The translations under genes were made by a program, and so were the position numbers. The notes below the pieces were generated by a model. It saw only the letters and a program-made list of their open reading frames with translations. It had not been told where the DNA came from and ran no database searches. A stretch of 64,000 nt of DNA, taken from Lachnospiraceae bacterium (GTDB lineage: Bacteria; Bacillota; Clostridia; Lachnospirales; Lachnospiraceae). The stretch spans positions 1-64,000 of the forward strand of contig JAFWLM010000080.1 in assembly GCA_017511045.1 (NCBI GenBank). Reading direction: 5' to 3'. Shown here one piece after another: positions 44,533-54,314 of the stretch (within the stretch, counting starts at the first letter, position 1; each line of letters starts with the position of its first letter).

Positions 44533-44968
44533 TTTTCCATTTGCCGGCTTTCTTAAGCTCCTGGTACTTCTGATAAGCTGCATCTAAGATCGCTCTCTCA
44601 TTATCATATTTCAGAAGAAAGATCGCTTCATGATACTTGTAATAACCGGAATCGGAGAAAAACTCCTCTTTCTGAGGCTTACTGTAATAACTGTCACCGG
44701 CCATCAAATACCAGTGCACGGTTTTACAGACTTTGTCATCCGGAATATTGAACTCATATTCACTGTCACCAATATAGCTCATGATCGTACCGTTCGCTCC
44801 GGATTCTTCTTTTACCTCCCTCAAGGCCGTTTCCTTAAATTCTTCACCTTCTTCCACGGTACCTTTCGGAAGCACCCATCCTATAAACCGGTCATGATAA
44901 TTTTTAAAGAGTAATAAAATTTTGCCGCGATATATGACCACACCACCACAGCTCACTGCTTCTTTCAT
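44495..44968 (-). CDS. NUDIX hydrolase
   Basis: The 157-residue protein contains a complete NUDIX box, beginning GTVEEGEEFKETA and continuing REVKEESG (about residues 36-58). Such enzymes hydrolyse nucleoside diphosphates linked to another group, but the substrate cannot be read from the sequence. An Ap4A- or NTP-type cleaning enzyme is possible. The C-terminal 25 residues are rich in lysine. It overlaps queH and follows the rhomboid-like gene by 50 bases. Confidence 0.9.
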   Translation of the reverse strand: MKEAVSCGGVVIYRGKILLLFKNYHDRFIGWVLPKGTVEEGEEFKETALREVKEESGANGTIMSYIGDSEYEFNIPDDKVCKTVHWYLMAGDSYYSKPQKEEFFSDSGYYKYHEAIFLLKYDNERAILDAAYQKYQELKKAGKWKNGAENKFSKKTR

Positions 44969-45018
44969 ATACAGTCCTTCCTGTGTGTTTTATCTATTTG
45001 AAAATGACCACTTTCAGG

Positions 45019-46005
45019 TCATTTCACATGCACGTGAGTAAATAAATGCTCCTGGCAGTATTCATGATTGCCTGCACATTTTGAGCAATAACGGAACGTC
45101 AGATCCGGATTTGTAAGGTTTGTCCTTCCGCAGATCGAACAACGGTGCACGATCACACCATTTGCAACGAATGGTCCTCCTGCAGAAGAACTCTGGCCTT
45201 GTCCATATCCCTGCTGATTCATCCGCTGATTCATCCAGGATCTGTTCTGCTCCATTCCCTCCTGCATCTTTTTCCTGAAATCCGCTCTTCTGTGGATCTC
45301 CTGCGGAGAGAGCCTTCTTAACTTCCTTGTCGCAAGGAAGAAGATCAGGAAGTTCAGCAGCGAGATCACGATGGAGAAGATCTCGGTGATAATGATGATC
45401 TTGGCTGATCCGGCTTCGATTCCGAACTGGGAGATGATCGTCTGCACCTGAGGATTCGGAAGCGCAAAGAGGGAAATGATCCCGCTGATGATCTGAACGC
45501 CAAGATAAATAATATCAAAGATCGCAAGCCACTTCATGCGGACCGGAAGTATGCCGAAAAAGTAAATACGAGTATTCGGATAAAGGACCGCAAACGCAAG
45601 GAATGACGCCAGATTAATGTAATAAGTGCTGACATCCATGGACACGCCTGTGATCCAGTATACGGCCATTGCTCCTAAGGTCATGAAAAACCATCCGGAG
45701 AAAATGTATACATTATACTTGAAAGCCCCCAGAGTCTGCTCCAGGCCTTTGCCGATATAAAAATATAGCAGGAACATGAAAATGATAAATATGCTTATGC
45801 CCTGAGGTATTGTACATATCCAGGTAAACAGGCGCCAGACCTGCCCTTTCATGACCATGGCTGGATCTAAGACAATATAGTTATAGATACCGAGTCTGGA
45901 GTTCGTGAAATACAGGATATATCCGATCAGGTACCCGCCCAGAAGATAATAGATTAAATTCTTAATAGCAAATCTGCCTATTTTTCTTTCGATCTTATCT
46001 AACAT
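45019..46005 (-). CDS. Rhomboid-like membrane protein without catalytic serine, with C-terminal zinc finger
   Basis: I start at ATG 46005 (328 residues, MLDKIERKIGR). The first 235 or so residues contain six hydrophobic helices and rhomboid-fold landmarks: the WR motif in KGQVWRLFTW and GKGLEQTLGAFKYN. At the place of the catalytic GxSG the sequence is GAMAV, so it is probably a pseudoprotease, comparable to derlins. The C-terminus has a zinc-binding cluster: CSICG, then YCSKCAG and YCQEH..TH.H. An Asn/Gln/Met-rich linker joins the two. The -10 box lies seven bases before the ATG and there is no ribosome site. Function unknown. Confidence 0.78.
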   Translation of the reverse strand: MLDKIERKIGRFAIKNLIYYLLGGYLIGYILYFTNSRLGIYNYIVLDPAMVMKGQVWRLFTWICTIPQGISIFIIFMFLLYFYIGKGLEQTLGAFKYNVYIFSGWFFMTLGAMAVYWITGVSMDVSTYYINLASFLAFAVLYPNTRIYFFGILPVRMKWLAIFDIIYLGVQIISGIISLFALPNPQVQTIISQFGIEAGSAKIIIITEIFSIVISLLNFLIFFLATRKLRRLSPQEIHRRADFRKKMQEGMEQNRSWMNQRMNQQGYGQGQSSSAGGPFVANGVIVHRCSICGRTNLTNPDLTFRYCSKCAGNHEYCQEHLFTHVHVK

Positions 46006-46012
46006 GTGGCAG

Positions 46013-46021
46013 ATTATAGCA
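46013..46021 (-). promoter_or_regulatory. Extended -10 promoter of the rhomboid-like gene, leaderless geometry
   Basis: The minus strand reads TGC-TATAAT-CTGCCAC-ATG. The predicted transcription start falls on the start codon. No Shine-Dalgarno sequence is present. Confidence 0.6.
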
Positions 46022-46106
46022 TAATCAACCTTGTCCTGCCATCCTTTCTTTTTTTTCTCCACAAAACTTTCACACTTTGCAGGTTTCATTTTTTTTACTT
46101 CTAATA

Positions 46107-46112
46107 TATAAT
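46107..46112 (+). promoter_or_regulatory. -10 box directly before the activase-type gene
   Basis: A perfect TATAAT is followed by CCTTGTTT and ATG 46121. The -35 region is poor (TTTCAT at 17 bases). No ribosome site is visible. Confidence 0.5.
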
Positions 46113-46120
46113 CCTTGTTT

Positions 46121-49100
46121 ATGGATACTTTATTTCGACTTGGAGTGGACATTGGTTCCACGACCGTAAAAATTGCAATACTGGATTCTGAAGGCAGCGT
46201 TTGTTTCTCTGACTACCGCAGACATTATGCAAATATTCAGGAAACACTTGCGGCACTTATCAACGATGCCGCTGAAAAACTTGGAAATGTCACACTTTCT
46301 CCCGTGATCACAGGTTCCGGCGGTCTTCAGCTTTCCAAACATTTAGATGTTCCGTTCGTGCAGGAAGTCGTTGCTGTTTCAACTTCTCTTCAGGCCTATG
46401 CTCCGCATACGGATGTCGCGATAGAACTTGGCGGCGAAGATGCGAAGATCATCTACTTCACAAACGGAATTGAACAGCGTATGAACGGTATCTGCGCCGG
46501 CGGTACCGGTTCTTTTATCGACCAGATGGCAGATCTTCTTCAGACCGATTCCATGGGCCTGAATGAATATGCCAAAAACTATAAAACGATCTATCCGATC
46601 GCTGCCCGCTGCGGTGTGTTTGCAAAAACGGATATTCAGCCGCTGATCAACGAGGGAGCGACCCATGAAGATCTGGCAGCTTCGATCTTTCAGGCTGTTG
46701 TGAACCAGACGATCTCAGGTCTTGCCTGCGGAAAGCCGATCCGCGGAAACGTCGCATTTCTCGGCGGTCCGTTGCACTTTCTTTCAGAACTCCGTCAGGC
46801 TTTTATCCGTACATTAAAGCTGGAAGGGGACGCTATCATCCATCCGGACAATTCCCATCTTTTTGCTGCGATCGGTTCTGCAATGAACGCAGATGAAAAC
46901 TATCAGATCTCTGCAGAAGAACTGTTTAACCAGCTCGACCATGGAATCAAGATGGCAAACGAGATTCATCGTATGGATCCGCTCTTCTCTTCTTATGATG
47001 AATATGACGCCTTTTCCAAACGCCATGCAAAGGCAACGGTAAAGAAAGGCGATATCAGCAAGTATCACGGTACCTGTTTCATGGGCATCGATGCCGGCTC
47101 TACAACAACTAAGATCGCGGTCATCGATACGGAAGGAACCCTTCTCTGGTCTTTCTACAGCAATAACAACGGAAGCCCGATCGAAACGAGCAAGCGGGCG
47201 ATCAAAGAGTTGAAAGAGCTGATGCCGGAAGACAGCAGGATCGTCTATTCCTGCTCGACCGGATACGGTGAGGCTTTATTAAAGAGTGCTCTCATGATGG
47301 AAGAAGGAGAAGTCGAGACGGTTGCTCATTATTATGCAGCCCGTTTCTTTGATCCTTCTGTTGACTGCATCTTAGATATCGGCGGTCAGGATATGAAATA
47401 TATCCGCATCAAAAACGGGGCGATCGACAATGTGCTTTTAAATGAAGCCTGCTCTTCCGGATGCGGTTCCTTTATTGAGAACTTTGCGGCATCCATGAAT
47501 TATTCCGTACAGGATTTCGCAAAAGCAGCTTTATTTGCGAAGAGTCCGACAGACCTCGGCACTCGCTGCACGGTCTTCATGAACTCCAATGTAAAACAGG
47601 CGCAGAAAGAAGGCGCGGAGGTCTCTGATATCTCTGCCGGCCTCAGCTATTCCGTTATTAAAAATGCACTTTACAAAGTTATCAAGATCGTCGATCCGAA
47701 GGAATTCGGTGAAAAGATCGTTGTCCAGGGTGGAACGTTCTATAATGATTCGATCCTGCGCGCTTTTGAATTTATCACAGGCCGTGAGGTCGTCCGCCCG
47801 GATATTGCCGGGATCATGGGCGCGTTCGGCGCTGCTTTGATCGCCAGAGAACGCTATTCCAATGAAACAAAAGACAACGGGAAGGCTCCGGAGACAACGC
47901 TCCTCAGTTTTGACGATATCATTAATCTGGAATTTAAAACGACACTGGCACGCTGCCAGGGATGTACGAACCATTGTCTCCTTACGATCAACAATTTCTC
48001 AGGCGGACGGAAATTCATTTCCGGAAACCGTTGCGAAAAAGGAATCGGAAAGGAAAAGAAAGACGATACGGTACCGAATCTGTTCAAGTACAAAAATGAC
48101 CGTATCTTTAACTTCCAGCCATTAGAGGAAGAAAATGCGCCTCGTGGTACGGTGGGAATCCCGCGTGTCCTCAATATGTATGAGAACTTCCCGTTCTGGG
48201 CGACGTTCTTTAAGCGTCTCGGATACCGGGTCGTACTCTCTCCGCCATCCAACCGGAAGATCTATGAGCTTGGAATCGAATCGATCCCGAGTGAATCTGA
48301 GTGTTATCCGGCAAAACTCGCTCATGGTCACATCCAGTGGCTGATCGAAAAAGGGATCAAATATATCTTCTATCCTTCGATCGCCTATGAGCGGAATGAA
48401 ACACCGGATGCCGGAAACCATTTTAACTGCCCGATCGTCACGAGCTATCCGGAAAACATTAAGAATAATGTTGAAGATCTGGAAAAATACAATATCAGAT
48501 TTGAACATCCCTTCCTTGCAATGACCGACTACCGGATCTTTACCGAAGGTCTTGTCCGTGTATTTGCGACGGAGGAATATGGTTTCTCCGCGCCGGAAGT
48601 CATCTCTGCTTCCAAAGCCGGCTGGGATGTTCTGATGAAGGTCAAAAAAGAAATCGAACAGAAAGGCGAAGAAGTCCTCAAATGGATGGAAGAAAGCGGC
48701 AACCAGGGTATCGTGCTTGCCGGACGTCCATATCATATCGATCCTGAGATCAACCACGGCATTCCGGAGCTGATCACTTCCTATGGCATTGCGGTCCTCA
48801 CAGAAGATTCCGTATCCCACTTAGGACGCGTGGAACGCCCGCTTGTTGTTTTAGACCAGTGGATGTACCATTCCCGCCTCTATAAAGCAGCCAATTATGT
48901 GAAAACAAGAGATGACCTGAACCTGATCCAGCTCAACTCCTTCGGCTGCGGTCTGGATGCAGTTACGACAGATCAGGTAAATGATATTCTTTCAGGATCC
49001 GGCAAGATCTATACAGTCCTTAAGATCGACGAGGTCAACAACTTAGGTGCTGCAAGGATCCGTATCCGTTCTCTTCTCTCCGCGTTAAAAGAAAAAAGAG

Positions 49101-50389
49101 CGCAGGGAGAAAAACGTACGATCACATCCGCCGCATACGACCGTATCGAATTCACGGAAGATATGCGTTCGAAATATACGATCTTAGCTCCGCAGATGTC
49201 TCCGATCCATTTTGAGATCCTGCAGAGCGTATTTGAAGCAAGCGGATACAACTTCGTGATCTTGGATAACGACAATAAAAACGCGATCGATGCAGGCCTT
49301 AAGTATGTTAATAATGATGCCTGCTACCCTTCCATTATTGTTGTCGGCCAGATGATGGATGCTTTAAACAGCGGAAAATATGATCTGGATAAAACTGCCC
49401 TTCTGATCACGCAGACAGGCGGCGGCTGCCGTGCATCAAACTACATCGGTTTTATCCGAAGAGCTCTTACAAAAGCAGGAATGGGCCAGATCCCTGTTAT
49501 TTCTTTAAGCTTAGGCCTCGAGAAGAACTCCGGATTTAAGGTCTCGCTCAATATGCTGAGAAAAGCGCTCTATGGAGTCGTTATCGGCGACGTCTTTATG
49601 CGTGTGCTCTATGCTACAAGACCATATGAAGATATCCCGGGCTCTGCCGATGAACTGCACCGCAAATGGGCAGATATCGTGAAAGACGAGATCGCAAACA
49701 CCAATTTCAGCCGTAACCGCGTTATCAAACTGATCCGGCAGATCATCCATGATTTTGATAATCTGCCGCGTAAGAACATCGTGAAGCCGCGTGTCGGTAT
49801 TGTTGGTGAGATCCTGGTTAAATTTATGCCGATGGCAAACAAGGATGTTGTAAAACTCCTCGAACGGGAAGGCGCAGAAGCGGTTATGCCGGATCTGCTC
49901 GACTTTGTTCTTTACTGCCTGCAGAATAATTATTTCAAGGTGGATAACTACAGTGCAAATAAAATGAACTCTGTTCTTGCTACGGTCGGCATCAACTTTA
50001 TTGAGCACTTAAGGAAGCCTGCGACGAAGGAACTTCGCAAAAGCAAACACTTTGTTCCTGCTTCTGAGATCGGACATATTGCGGATATGGCAAAAGAATA
50101 CGTGTCTCTCGGAAACCAGTGCGGCGAGGGCTGGTTCTTAACCGGTGAAATGATGGAACTGATTAGTGGCGGTGTTCCGAATATCGTCTGTGTTCAGCCG
50201 TTTGGCTGTCTGCCGAACCATGTTGTCGGAAAAGGCGTCATTAAAACGCTCCGGAATTCCCATCCGGAAGCAAATATCGTTGCCATCGATTATGACCCCG
50301 GTGCTTCGGAAGTAAACCAGTTAAACCGTATCAAACTGATGCTCTCCACGGCTAAGAAAAACCTGGAGAGTCAGGGCAACCGTTCTTAA
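46121..50389 (+). CDS. Large 2-hydroxyacyl-CoA dehydratase activase-type protein (double BadF/HgdC ATPase, DUF2229, dehydratase-like part)
   Basis: ATG 46121 gives 1422 residues; TTG 46115 would add two. Two ASKHA ATPase domains follow each other: residues about 7-265 ([20 protein letters not shown]) and 318-580 ([20 protein letters not shown]), each with the cysteines that hold the shared iron-sulfur cluster in HgdC-type activases. A cysteine-rich joint near 605-645 ([10 protein letters not shown]...GNRCEKG) precedes a DUF2229 part, and the last 400 residues resemble 2-hydroxyglutaryl-CoA dehydratase subunits ([35 protein letters not shown]). The family is widespread in anaerobes; its own substrate is unknown. 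No dehydratase subunit genes are adjacent. Confidence 0.9.
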   Translation: MDTLFRLGVDIGSTTVKIAILDSEGSVCFSDYRRHYANIQETLAALINDAAEKLGNVTLSPVITGSGGLQLSKHLDVPFVQEVVAVSTSLQAYAPHTDVAIELGGEDAKIIYFTNGIEQRMNGICAGGTGSFIDQMADLLQTDSMGLNEYAKNYKTIYPIAARCGVFAKTDIQPLINEGATHEDLAASIFQAVVNQTISGLACGKPIRGNVAFLGGPLHFLSELRQAFIRTLKLEGDAIIHPDNSHLFAAIGSAMNADENYQISAEELFNQLDHGIKMANEIHRMDPLFSSYDEYDAFSKRHAKATVKKGDISKYHGTCFMGIDAGSTTTKIAVIDTEGTLLWSFYSNNNGSPIETSKRAIKELKELMPEDSRIVYSCSTGYGEALLKSALMMEEGEVETVAHYYAARFFDPSVDCILDIGGQDMKYIRIKNGAIDNVLLNEACSSGCGSFIENFAASMNYSVQDFAKAALFAKSPTDLGTRCTVFMNSNVKQAQKEGAEVSDISAGLSYSVIKNALYKVIKIVDPKEFGEKIVVQGGTFYNDSILRAFEFITGREVVRPDIAGIMGAFGAALIARERYSNETKDNGKAPETTLLSFDDIINLEFKTTLARCQGCTNHCLLTINNFSGGRKFISGNRCEKGIGKEKKDDTVPNLFKYKNDRIFNFQPLEEENAPRGTVGIPRVLNMYENFPFWATFFKRLGYRVVLSPPSNRKIYELGIESIPSESECYPAKLAHGHIQWLIEKGIKYIFYPSIAYERNETPDAGNHFNCPIVTSYPENIKNNVEDLEKYNIRFEHPFLAMTDYRIFTEGLVRVFATEEYGFSAPEVISASKAGWDVLMKVKKEIEQKGEEVLKWMEESGNQGIVLAGRPYHIDPEINHGIPELITSYGIAVLTEDSVSHLGRVERPLVVLDQWMYHSRLYKAANYVKTRDDLNLIQLNSFGCGLDAVTTDQVNDILSGSGKIYTVLKIDEVNNLGAARIRIRSLLSALKEKRAQGEKRTITSAAYDRIEFTEDMRSKYTILAPQMSPIHFEILQSVFEASGYNFVILDNDNKNAIDAGLKYVNNDACYPSIIVVGQMMDALNSGKYDLDKTALLITQTGGGCRASNYIGFIRRALTKAGMGQIPVISLSLGLEKNSGFKVSLNMLRKALYGVVIGDVFMRVLYATRPYEDIPGSADELHRKWADIVKDEIANTNFSRNRVIKLIRQIIHDFDNLPRKNIVKPRVGIVGEILVKFMPMANKDVVKLLEREGAEAVMPDLLDFVLYCLQNNYFKVDNYSANKMNSVLATVGINFIEHLRKPATKELRKSKHFVPASEIGHIADMAKEYVSLGNQCGEGWFLTGEMMELISGGVPNIVCVQPFGCLPNHVVGKGVIKTLRNSHPEANIVAIDYDPGASEVNQLNRIKLMLSTAKKNLESQGNRS

Positions 50390-50412
50390 AAAAGGCTAAT
50401 TTATATCTCATA

Positions 50413-50442
50413 GAAAAAAGAAGGCTTAAAGGCCTTCTTTTT
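50413..50442. terminator. Bidirectional terminator between the activase-type gene and ung
   Basis: The stem AGAAGGC/GCCTTCT with a 6-base loop has an A run on the left and a T run on the right. It can therefore end transcripts of both converging genes. Confidence 0.88.
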
Positions 50443-50460
50443 ATATCTGATTATTTCGAT

Positions 50461-51135
50461 TTAAATGTTTTCTATCTGCCAGTCAATGGGATCGATTCCA
50501 TTGAGGATCAAAAAGGAATTGCACTGTGAGAAATGCTTACAGCCGAAGAATCCGCGGTAAGCCGAGAGCGGCGATGGATGCGGGGCTTCTAAGATCAGAT
50601 GCCTTGGATTATTCAGCATCGCTTTCTTCGCTCTTGCCGGACTTCCCCAAAGCATATAGACGATCGGTCTGTCCTGTTCATTTAATATCCGGATCGCTGC
50701 GTCCGTAAACTCTTCCCAACCAATCCCTTTATGGGAATTTGCCTGATGAGCTCTGACCGTCAGGACTGTATTTAAGAGTAGAACACCCTGCCTTGCCCAT
50801 TTTTCAAGATAGCCGTTATTTGGAATATAACAGCCCAGGTCATCCTGGAGTTCTTTATATATATTGATCAGGGAAGGCGGGATCTCCACGCCTTTTTTTA
50901 CAGAAAAACAGAGCCCATGTGCCTGCCCGTCATTATGGTACGGATCCTGACCTAAGATCACGACCTTCACATCTTTCAAAGGCGTTAAATGAAACGCATT
51001 AAACAGATCATCGCTTGCAGGAAAGATCTTCTGTGTGCGGTATTCTTCGTTGACCTTAAGATAGAGCTGTTTATAGTATTCTTTTTTAAACTCCGGACGC
51101 AAAGCGTCCAGCCAGTCGTTACTGATCGGAGGCAT
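50461..51135 (-). CDS. ung: Uracil-DNA glycosylase
   Basis: The 224-residue protein has the family-1 motifs GQDPYHNDGQAHGLCFS (catalytic aspartate) and HPSPLSAYRGFFGC. It removes uracil from DNA. Its ATG 51135 overlaps the end of the histidine kinase gene by 17 bases, so it is translated from the same transcript. Confidence 0.97.
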   Translation of the reverse strand: MPPISNDWLDALRPEFKKEYYKQLYLKVNEEYRTQKIFPASDDLFNAFHLTPLKDVKVVILGQDPYHNDGQAHGLCFSVKKGVEIPPSLINIYKELQDDLGCYIPNNGYLEKWARQGVLLLNTVLTVRAHQANSHKGIGWEEFTDAAIRILNEQDRPIVYMLWGSPARAKKAMLNNPRHLILEAPHPSPLSAYRGFFGCKHFSQCNSFLILNGIDPIDWQIENI

Positions 51136-52921
51136 CGTGATTTTCCTCCTCTTTTACTTTCCAGACAGGTTCCTTATGGCTCTCTTTTTTCTCTTTCCGT
51201 CTGGATACTTTTACTGTTTTATCTTTCTCTGCCTTGTTTTTTTTCGGCTTTCTCTTCTCAGGCTTTTCTGTTGCATTTTCAATGCTCTGCTTATCGATGA
51301 TCTTTGTTGTGCTCGAGATTATTTTGGATGCTGTACTTGCAGTCTTCTGCCAGATCGGAAGATCTGTCAGTTTTCTCTTAGGAGCAGTTTCGACGGAAGG
51401 TTTATTATCTTCCATTTCCTCCATCTGACCCTGGGCAGACTCTAAGTCGATCCAGAACGCAACTCCATCCGGCAGGTTTTGTACGCCGCAGGACTTATTC
51501 AGGGAATCCGCAACTGCCTTAACAATGGACAGTCCGAGTCCGCTTCCCCCGTATTCTCTGGTTCTGGCCTTATCCACCTTGTAGAACTTGCCCCAGATAT
51601 TATCAAGTTCATCTTCCGGAATATTATCTCCGGAGTTAAATACCGTTACCCTGATATTCTCCTCTACTTTTTCCACATTGATGCGGATGATCTTCTCTTC
51701 ATTCATGTGGTTCAGGGCATTATTGAAATAGTTGACCAGGACTTCTTCAAATAAAAACTCATCCGACCAGACATATGCGTTCCTCGAAGTATCAAAGAAG
51801 ATATTTGCTCCTTTTTCTTCGATAATGACAGACATGGTATTTAAGAAGCCGTTGATCACGCTAACTACATTGAATCGTTCCAAAGAGACAGCGCTCTTCC
51901 CTTCTTCAAGCTGATTGAGCGTTGAAAGACGTTTAATGATGACATTCATTTTCTCGGCTTCATCAATGATAACATCACAGTAGAAGTCACGGTCTTCCGG
52001 ACTTGAGGAGATTCCTTCTTTCAGTCCTTCTGCATATCCGGAGATCAGAGCGATTGGTGTTTTAAGTTCATGGGAAACATCCGACATATACTTTTTACGT
52101 GCTTCCTCGAGCTCGGTCTTTCGTTTCAGTTCATTTTCCAGATTCAGGTTAGAGGATTTGAGTTCAGCGATATTCTTTTCCAGTTTTTCACTGATCTCGC
52201 GTATGTTTTCTCCCAGGACTCCGATCTCATCCTGTCTTAAATGTTTATATTCATAGTTTTTAGCGAACTCCGCACTGTCAAAATCACCTTCATTGACTTT
52301 TTGGGAAAGCAAGGCAAGACGGGTGATCGGTTTGGAATAATAACCAATAATAAAGTAAATTGCCACGGCGCAGATCACGAGGATCGCCGCACAGACAATT
52401 GCGAAGAAACTAAGTGAAACACGGATATTATTTTGAATATTGGTAAGAGAAGATCTGGCAATAAATGAATTTCCGTTGTCTAAGAATCCCCACATTTCAA
52501 TATAAGATACACTTTCTTTATCATCGTGATTTACGATCTGTAGCGTATAATTGGAGTTTTCAGAAACAACTTTACTGCCTTTATCATTTCCGAGTCCCTC
52601 ATTTTCCCCGAAGGTGATATCATCTAAACGATGTGACATCGTCTCGGAATGACCGAACGAATAGACCTGCTCACCGGCAGAATCCTTTACCAGAAGAGTG
52701 ATGCCGTCTTCTTCACAAAGTGCAAACACTTCTGCTTCGACTTCTTCTCTCGCTCTGTCGGAATTCAGCAATTCATAGAGTTCCTTCATGGAACGCTGTT
52801 TCACACTGACAAAAAAGCGGGTCGAAAAAATGGTGCACAGGACAAATCCGATCACGAATGCCAGTGCAACCAAAACAAAAAGCATATTAACAGTTTTCCA
52901 TCGAAGCGACGTCTTTTTCAT
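51119..52921 (-). CDS. Sensor histidine kinase with lysine-rich C-terminal tail
   Basis: The 600-residue protein has two membrane helices (about 10-32 and 165-192) around an extracytoplasmic sensor part, a HAMP segment, the phospho-acceptor helix SDVSHELKTPIALISGYAEG (His near 285) and an ATPase domain with NYFNNALNH and GGSGLGLSIV. After the kinase domain ends near 490 a further 105 residues follow, rich in Lys and Glu, ending in a strongly basic stretch (KRKPKKNKAEKDK, SRRKEKKE). Such a tail is not part of the usual kinase. It lies 18 bases behind its response regulator gene. The signal is unknown. Confidence 0.92.
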   Translation of the reverse strand: MKKTSLRWKTVNMLFVLVALAFVIGFVLCTIFSTRFFVSVKQRSMKELYELLNSDRAREEVEAEVFALCEEDGITLLVKDSAGEQVYSFGHSETMSHRLDDITFGENEGLGNDKGSKVVSENSNYTLQIVNHDDKESVSYIEMWGFLDNGNSFIARSSLTNIQNNIRVSLSFFAIVCAAILVICAVAIYFIIGYYSKPITRLALLSQKVNEGDFDSAEFAKNYEYKHLRQDEIGVLGENIREISEKLEKNIAELKSSNLNLENELKRKTELEEARKKYMSDVSHELKTPIALISGYAEGLKEGISSSPEDRDFYCDVIIDEAEKMNVIIKRLSTLNQLEEGKSAVSLERFNVVSVINGFLNTMSVIIEEKGANIFFDTSRNAYVWSDEFLFEEVLVNYFNNALNHMNEEKIIRINVEKVEENIRVTVFNSGDNIPEDELDNIWGKFYKVDKARTREYGGSGLGLSIVKAVADSLNKSCGVQNLPDGVAFWIDLESAQGQMEEMEDNKPSVETAPKRKLTDLPIWQKTASTASKIISSTTKIIDKQSIENATEKPEKRKPKKNKAEKDKTVKVSRRKEKKESHKEPVWKVKEEENHDASDQ

Positions 52922-52939
52922 CTGCCTTTATCCGCTTCC

Positions 52940-53623
52940 CTATTCATCAACCTCAAATTTATAGCCCATGCCCCAGATGGTCTTAATATATTCACCGCAT
53001 TTTCCGAGTTTGGAGCGGATCTTTTTGACATGAGTATCGATCGTTCTTGCATCGCCGAAGTAATCATAGTTCCAGACACTGTTTAAGATCTTTTCCCTAG
53101 AGAGGGCGATGCCTTTGTTTTCAGCAAAATAGCAAAGAAGCTCAAACTCTTTGAAGCTGAGTTCCACTTCTTTTCCGGAGACTTTAACTACATGGGAGGT
53201 CTTATTGATCTCAAGCTCTCCGGCTTTAATGATGTCTTCTTCATTCAGCTTATTTGCACGTCTGAGAATCGCATCGATCCTTGCAACTAAGATCTTCGGG
53301 CTGAACGGCTTCGTAATATACTCATCAATTCCGAGATCGTAGCCTAACAGTTCATCGGTCTCGTCCCCTTTAGCCGTCAGCATGATGATTGGAACCTTGG
53401 AGATCTTACGGATCTCACGGCAGGTCTCCCATCCGTCCATTTTCGGCATCATGATATCAAGTATCACAAGGTCTATCTTATTATTGTTATCGTACATGAT
53501 ATCTAAAGCTTCCTCGCCGTTCGCTGCTTCTAAGACCGTATAGTCTTTTGCAACCAGGAAGTCCTTTACGATTTTTCTCATTCTGGCTTCGTCATCGACA
53601 ACTAAGATTTTTAATTCACTCAT
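52940..53623 (-). CDS. OmpR/PhoB-family response regulator
   Basis: The 227-residue protein has a receiver domain with acidic pocket VVDDE (9-13) and phospho-acceptor D56 (LVILDIMMPK), and a winged-helix DNA-binding domain (about 130-225, LSFKEFELLCYFAENKG and DTHVKKIRSKLG). It is co-transcribed with the kinase and ung. Its ribosome site GGAGAAG touches one arm of a stem in the leader (53636-53683). Confidence 0.94.
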   Translation of the reverse strand: MSELKILVVDDEARMRKIVKDFLVAKDYTVLEAANGEEALDIMYDNNNKIDLVILDIMMPKMDGWETCREIRKISKVPIIMLTAKGDETDELLGYDLGIDEYITKPFSPKILVARIDAILRRANKLNEEDIIKAGELEINKTSHVVKVSGKEVELSFKEFELLCYFAENKGIALSREKILNSVWNYDYFGDARTIDTHVKKIRSKLGKCGEYIKTIWGMGYKFEVDE

Positions 53624-53635
53624 TTTTTTACTTCT

Positions 53636-53683
53636 CCATAGTTCAAAAAATGCTCTGCTTCAATAGCAGACTGTCAACTATGG
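53636..53683 (-). promoter_or_regulatory. Nested stem in the leader of the two-component operon
   Basis: Arms CCATAGTT (53636-53643) and AACTATGG (53676-53683) are exact inverted copies, and TCTGC/GCAGA (53654-53658 and 53666-53670) form a second stem inside. In the RNA the downstream arm ends in the first bases of the Shine-Dalgarno sequence, so folding could hide the ribosome site. Confidence 0.5.
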
Positions 53684-53688
53684 TTCTT

Positions 53689-53694
53689 ATTATA
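53689..53694 (-). promoter_or_regulatory. -10 box of the two-component operon
   Basis: A perfect TATAAT on the minus strand, preceded by TTGGG. The -35 is poor at the standard distance. The transcript would begin almost exactly at the leader stem. Confidence 0.5.
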
Positions 53695-53726
53695 CCCAAT
53701 TTTGTGTCTTATGTGTTAATGAATCA

Positions 53727-54305
53727 TCAGAAATTGATGAATCCAAGATGCTCTAAAAGGATCTTGATACCGATCAGGATCAGGATAATGCCGCCTGCGA
53801 TTTCTGCCTTCGCTTTCAGTTTTGCCCCAAACTGGTTTCCAAGAACGACGCCGATAAAAGAAAGGATCAAGGTGGTCACACCAATGATTAGAACTGATTT
53901 TCCGATACTGACACTTAAGAAAGCAAAGGAAATACCGACCGCCAGCGCATCTATACTGGTCGCAATCGCAAGAATAAAGAGCTCCCCGATCTTAAGCTGG
54001 AAGTCTTTGTCTTCTTTTTCGGGATTTTTCAGATCTTTCACAGCCTCTACGATCGCCTTGATCCCGATAAAGGAAAGCAGGACAAAAGCGATCCAATGAT
54101 CTACAGCAACGATGTGTTTTTCAAACCGGACGGCCGCAAAGTATCCGATCAATGGCATGACTGCCTGAAATACGCCAAAAAAAAGCGCAATCAAAAGACC
54201 CGCTTTATAATCAATTTTCCGCATGGAAAGCCCCTTGCTGACAGCTACAGCAAAGGCATCCATTGAAAGCCCGATTCCAATTAAAAGTATCTCTATAAAT
54301 CCCAC
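53727..54305 (-). CDS. mntP: Manganese efflux pump MntP
   Basis: The 192-residue membrane protein has six helices and the two MntP half-motifs GLSMDAFAVAVSKG (13-26) and ATSIDALAVGISFA (about 112-125), each with a membrane-buried aspartate. It exports manganese. The start is GTG 54305, only nine bases after a perfect -10 box and without a ribosome site. Many mntP genes have a manganese riboswitch (yybP-ykoY) upstream; there is no room for one here. Confidence 0.93.
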   Translation of the reverse strand: MGFIEILLIGIGLSMDAFAVAVSKGLSMRKIDYKAGLLIALFFGVFQAVMPLIGYFAAVRFEKHIVAVDHWIAFVLLSFIGIKAIVEAVKDLKNPEKEDKDFQLKIGELFILAIATSIDALAVGISFAFLSVSIGKSVLIIGVTTLILSFIGVVLGNQFGAKLKAKAEIAGGIILILIGIKILLEHLGFINF

Positions 54306-54314
54306 AGCGTTTGA

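Noticed and set aside
48122-48820. Minus-strand frame of 232 residues inside the activase-type gene
   Set aside because: Complementary frame of a strongly conserved coding region; no ribosome site, promoter or family features.
49511-50008. Minus-strand frame of 165 residues inside the activase-type gene
   Set aside because: Antisense image of the conserved C-terminal dehydratase-like region without start signals.
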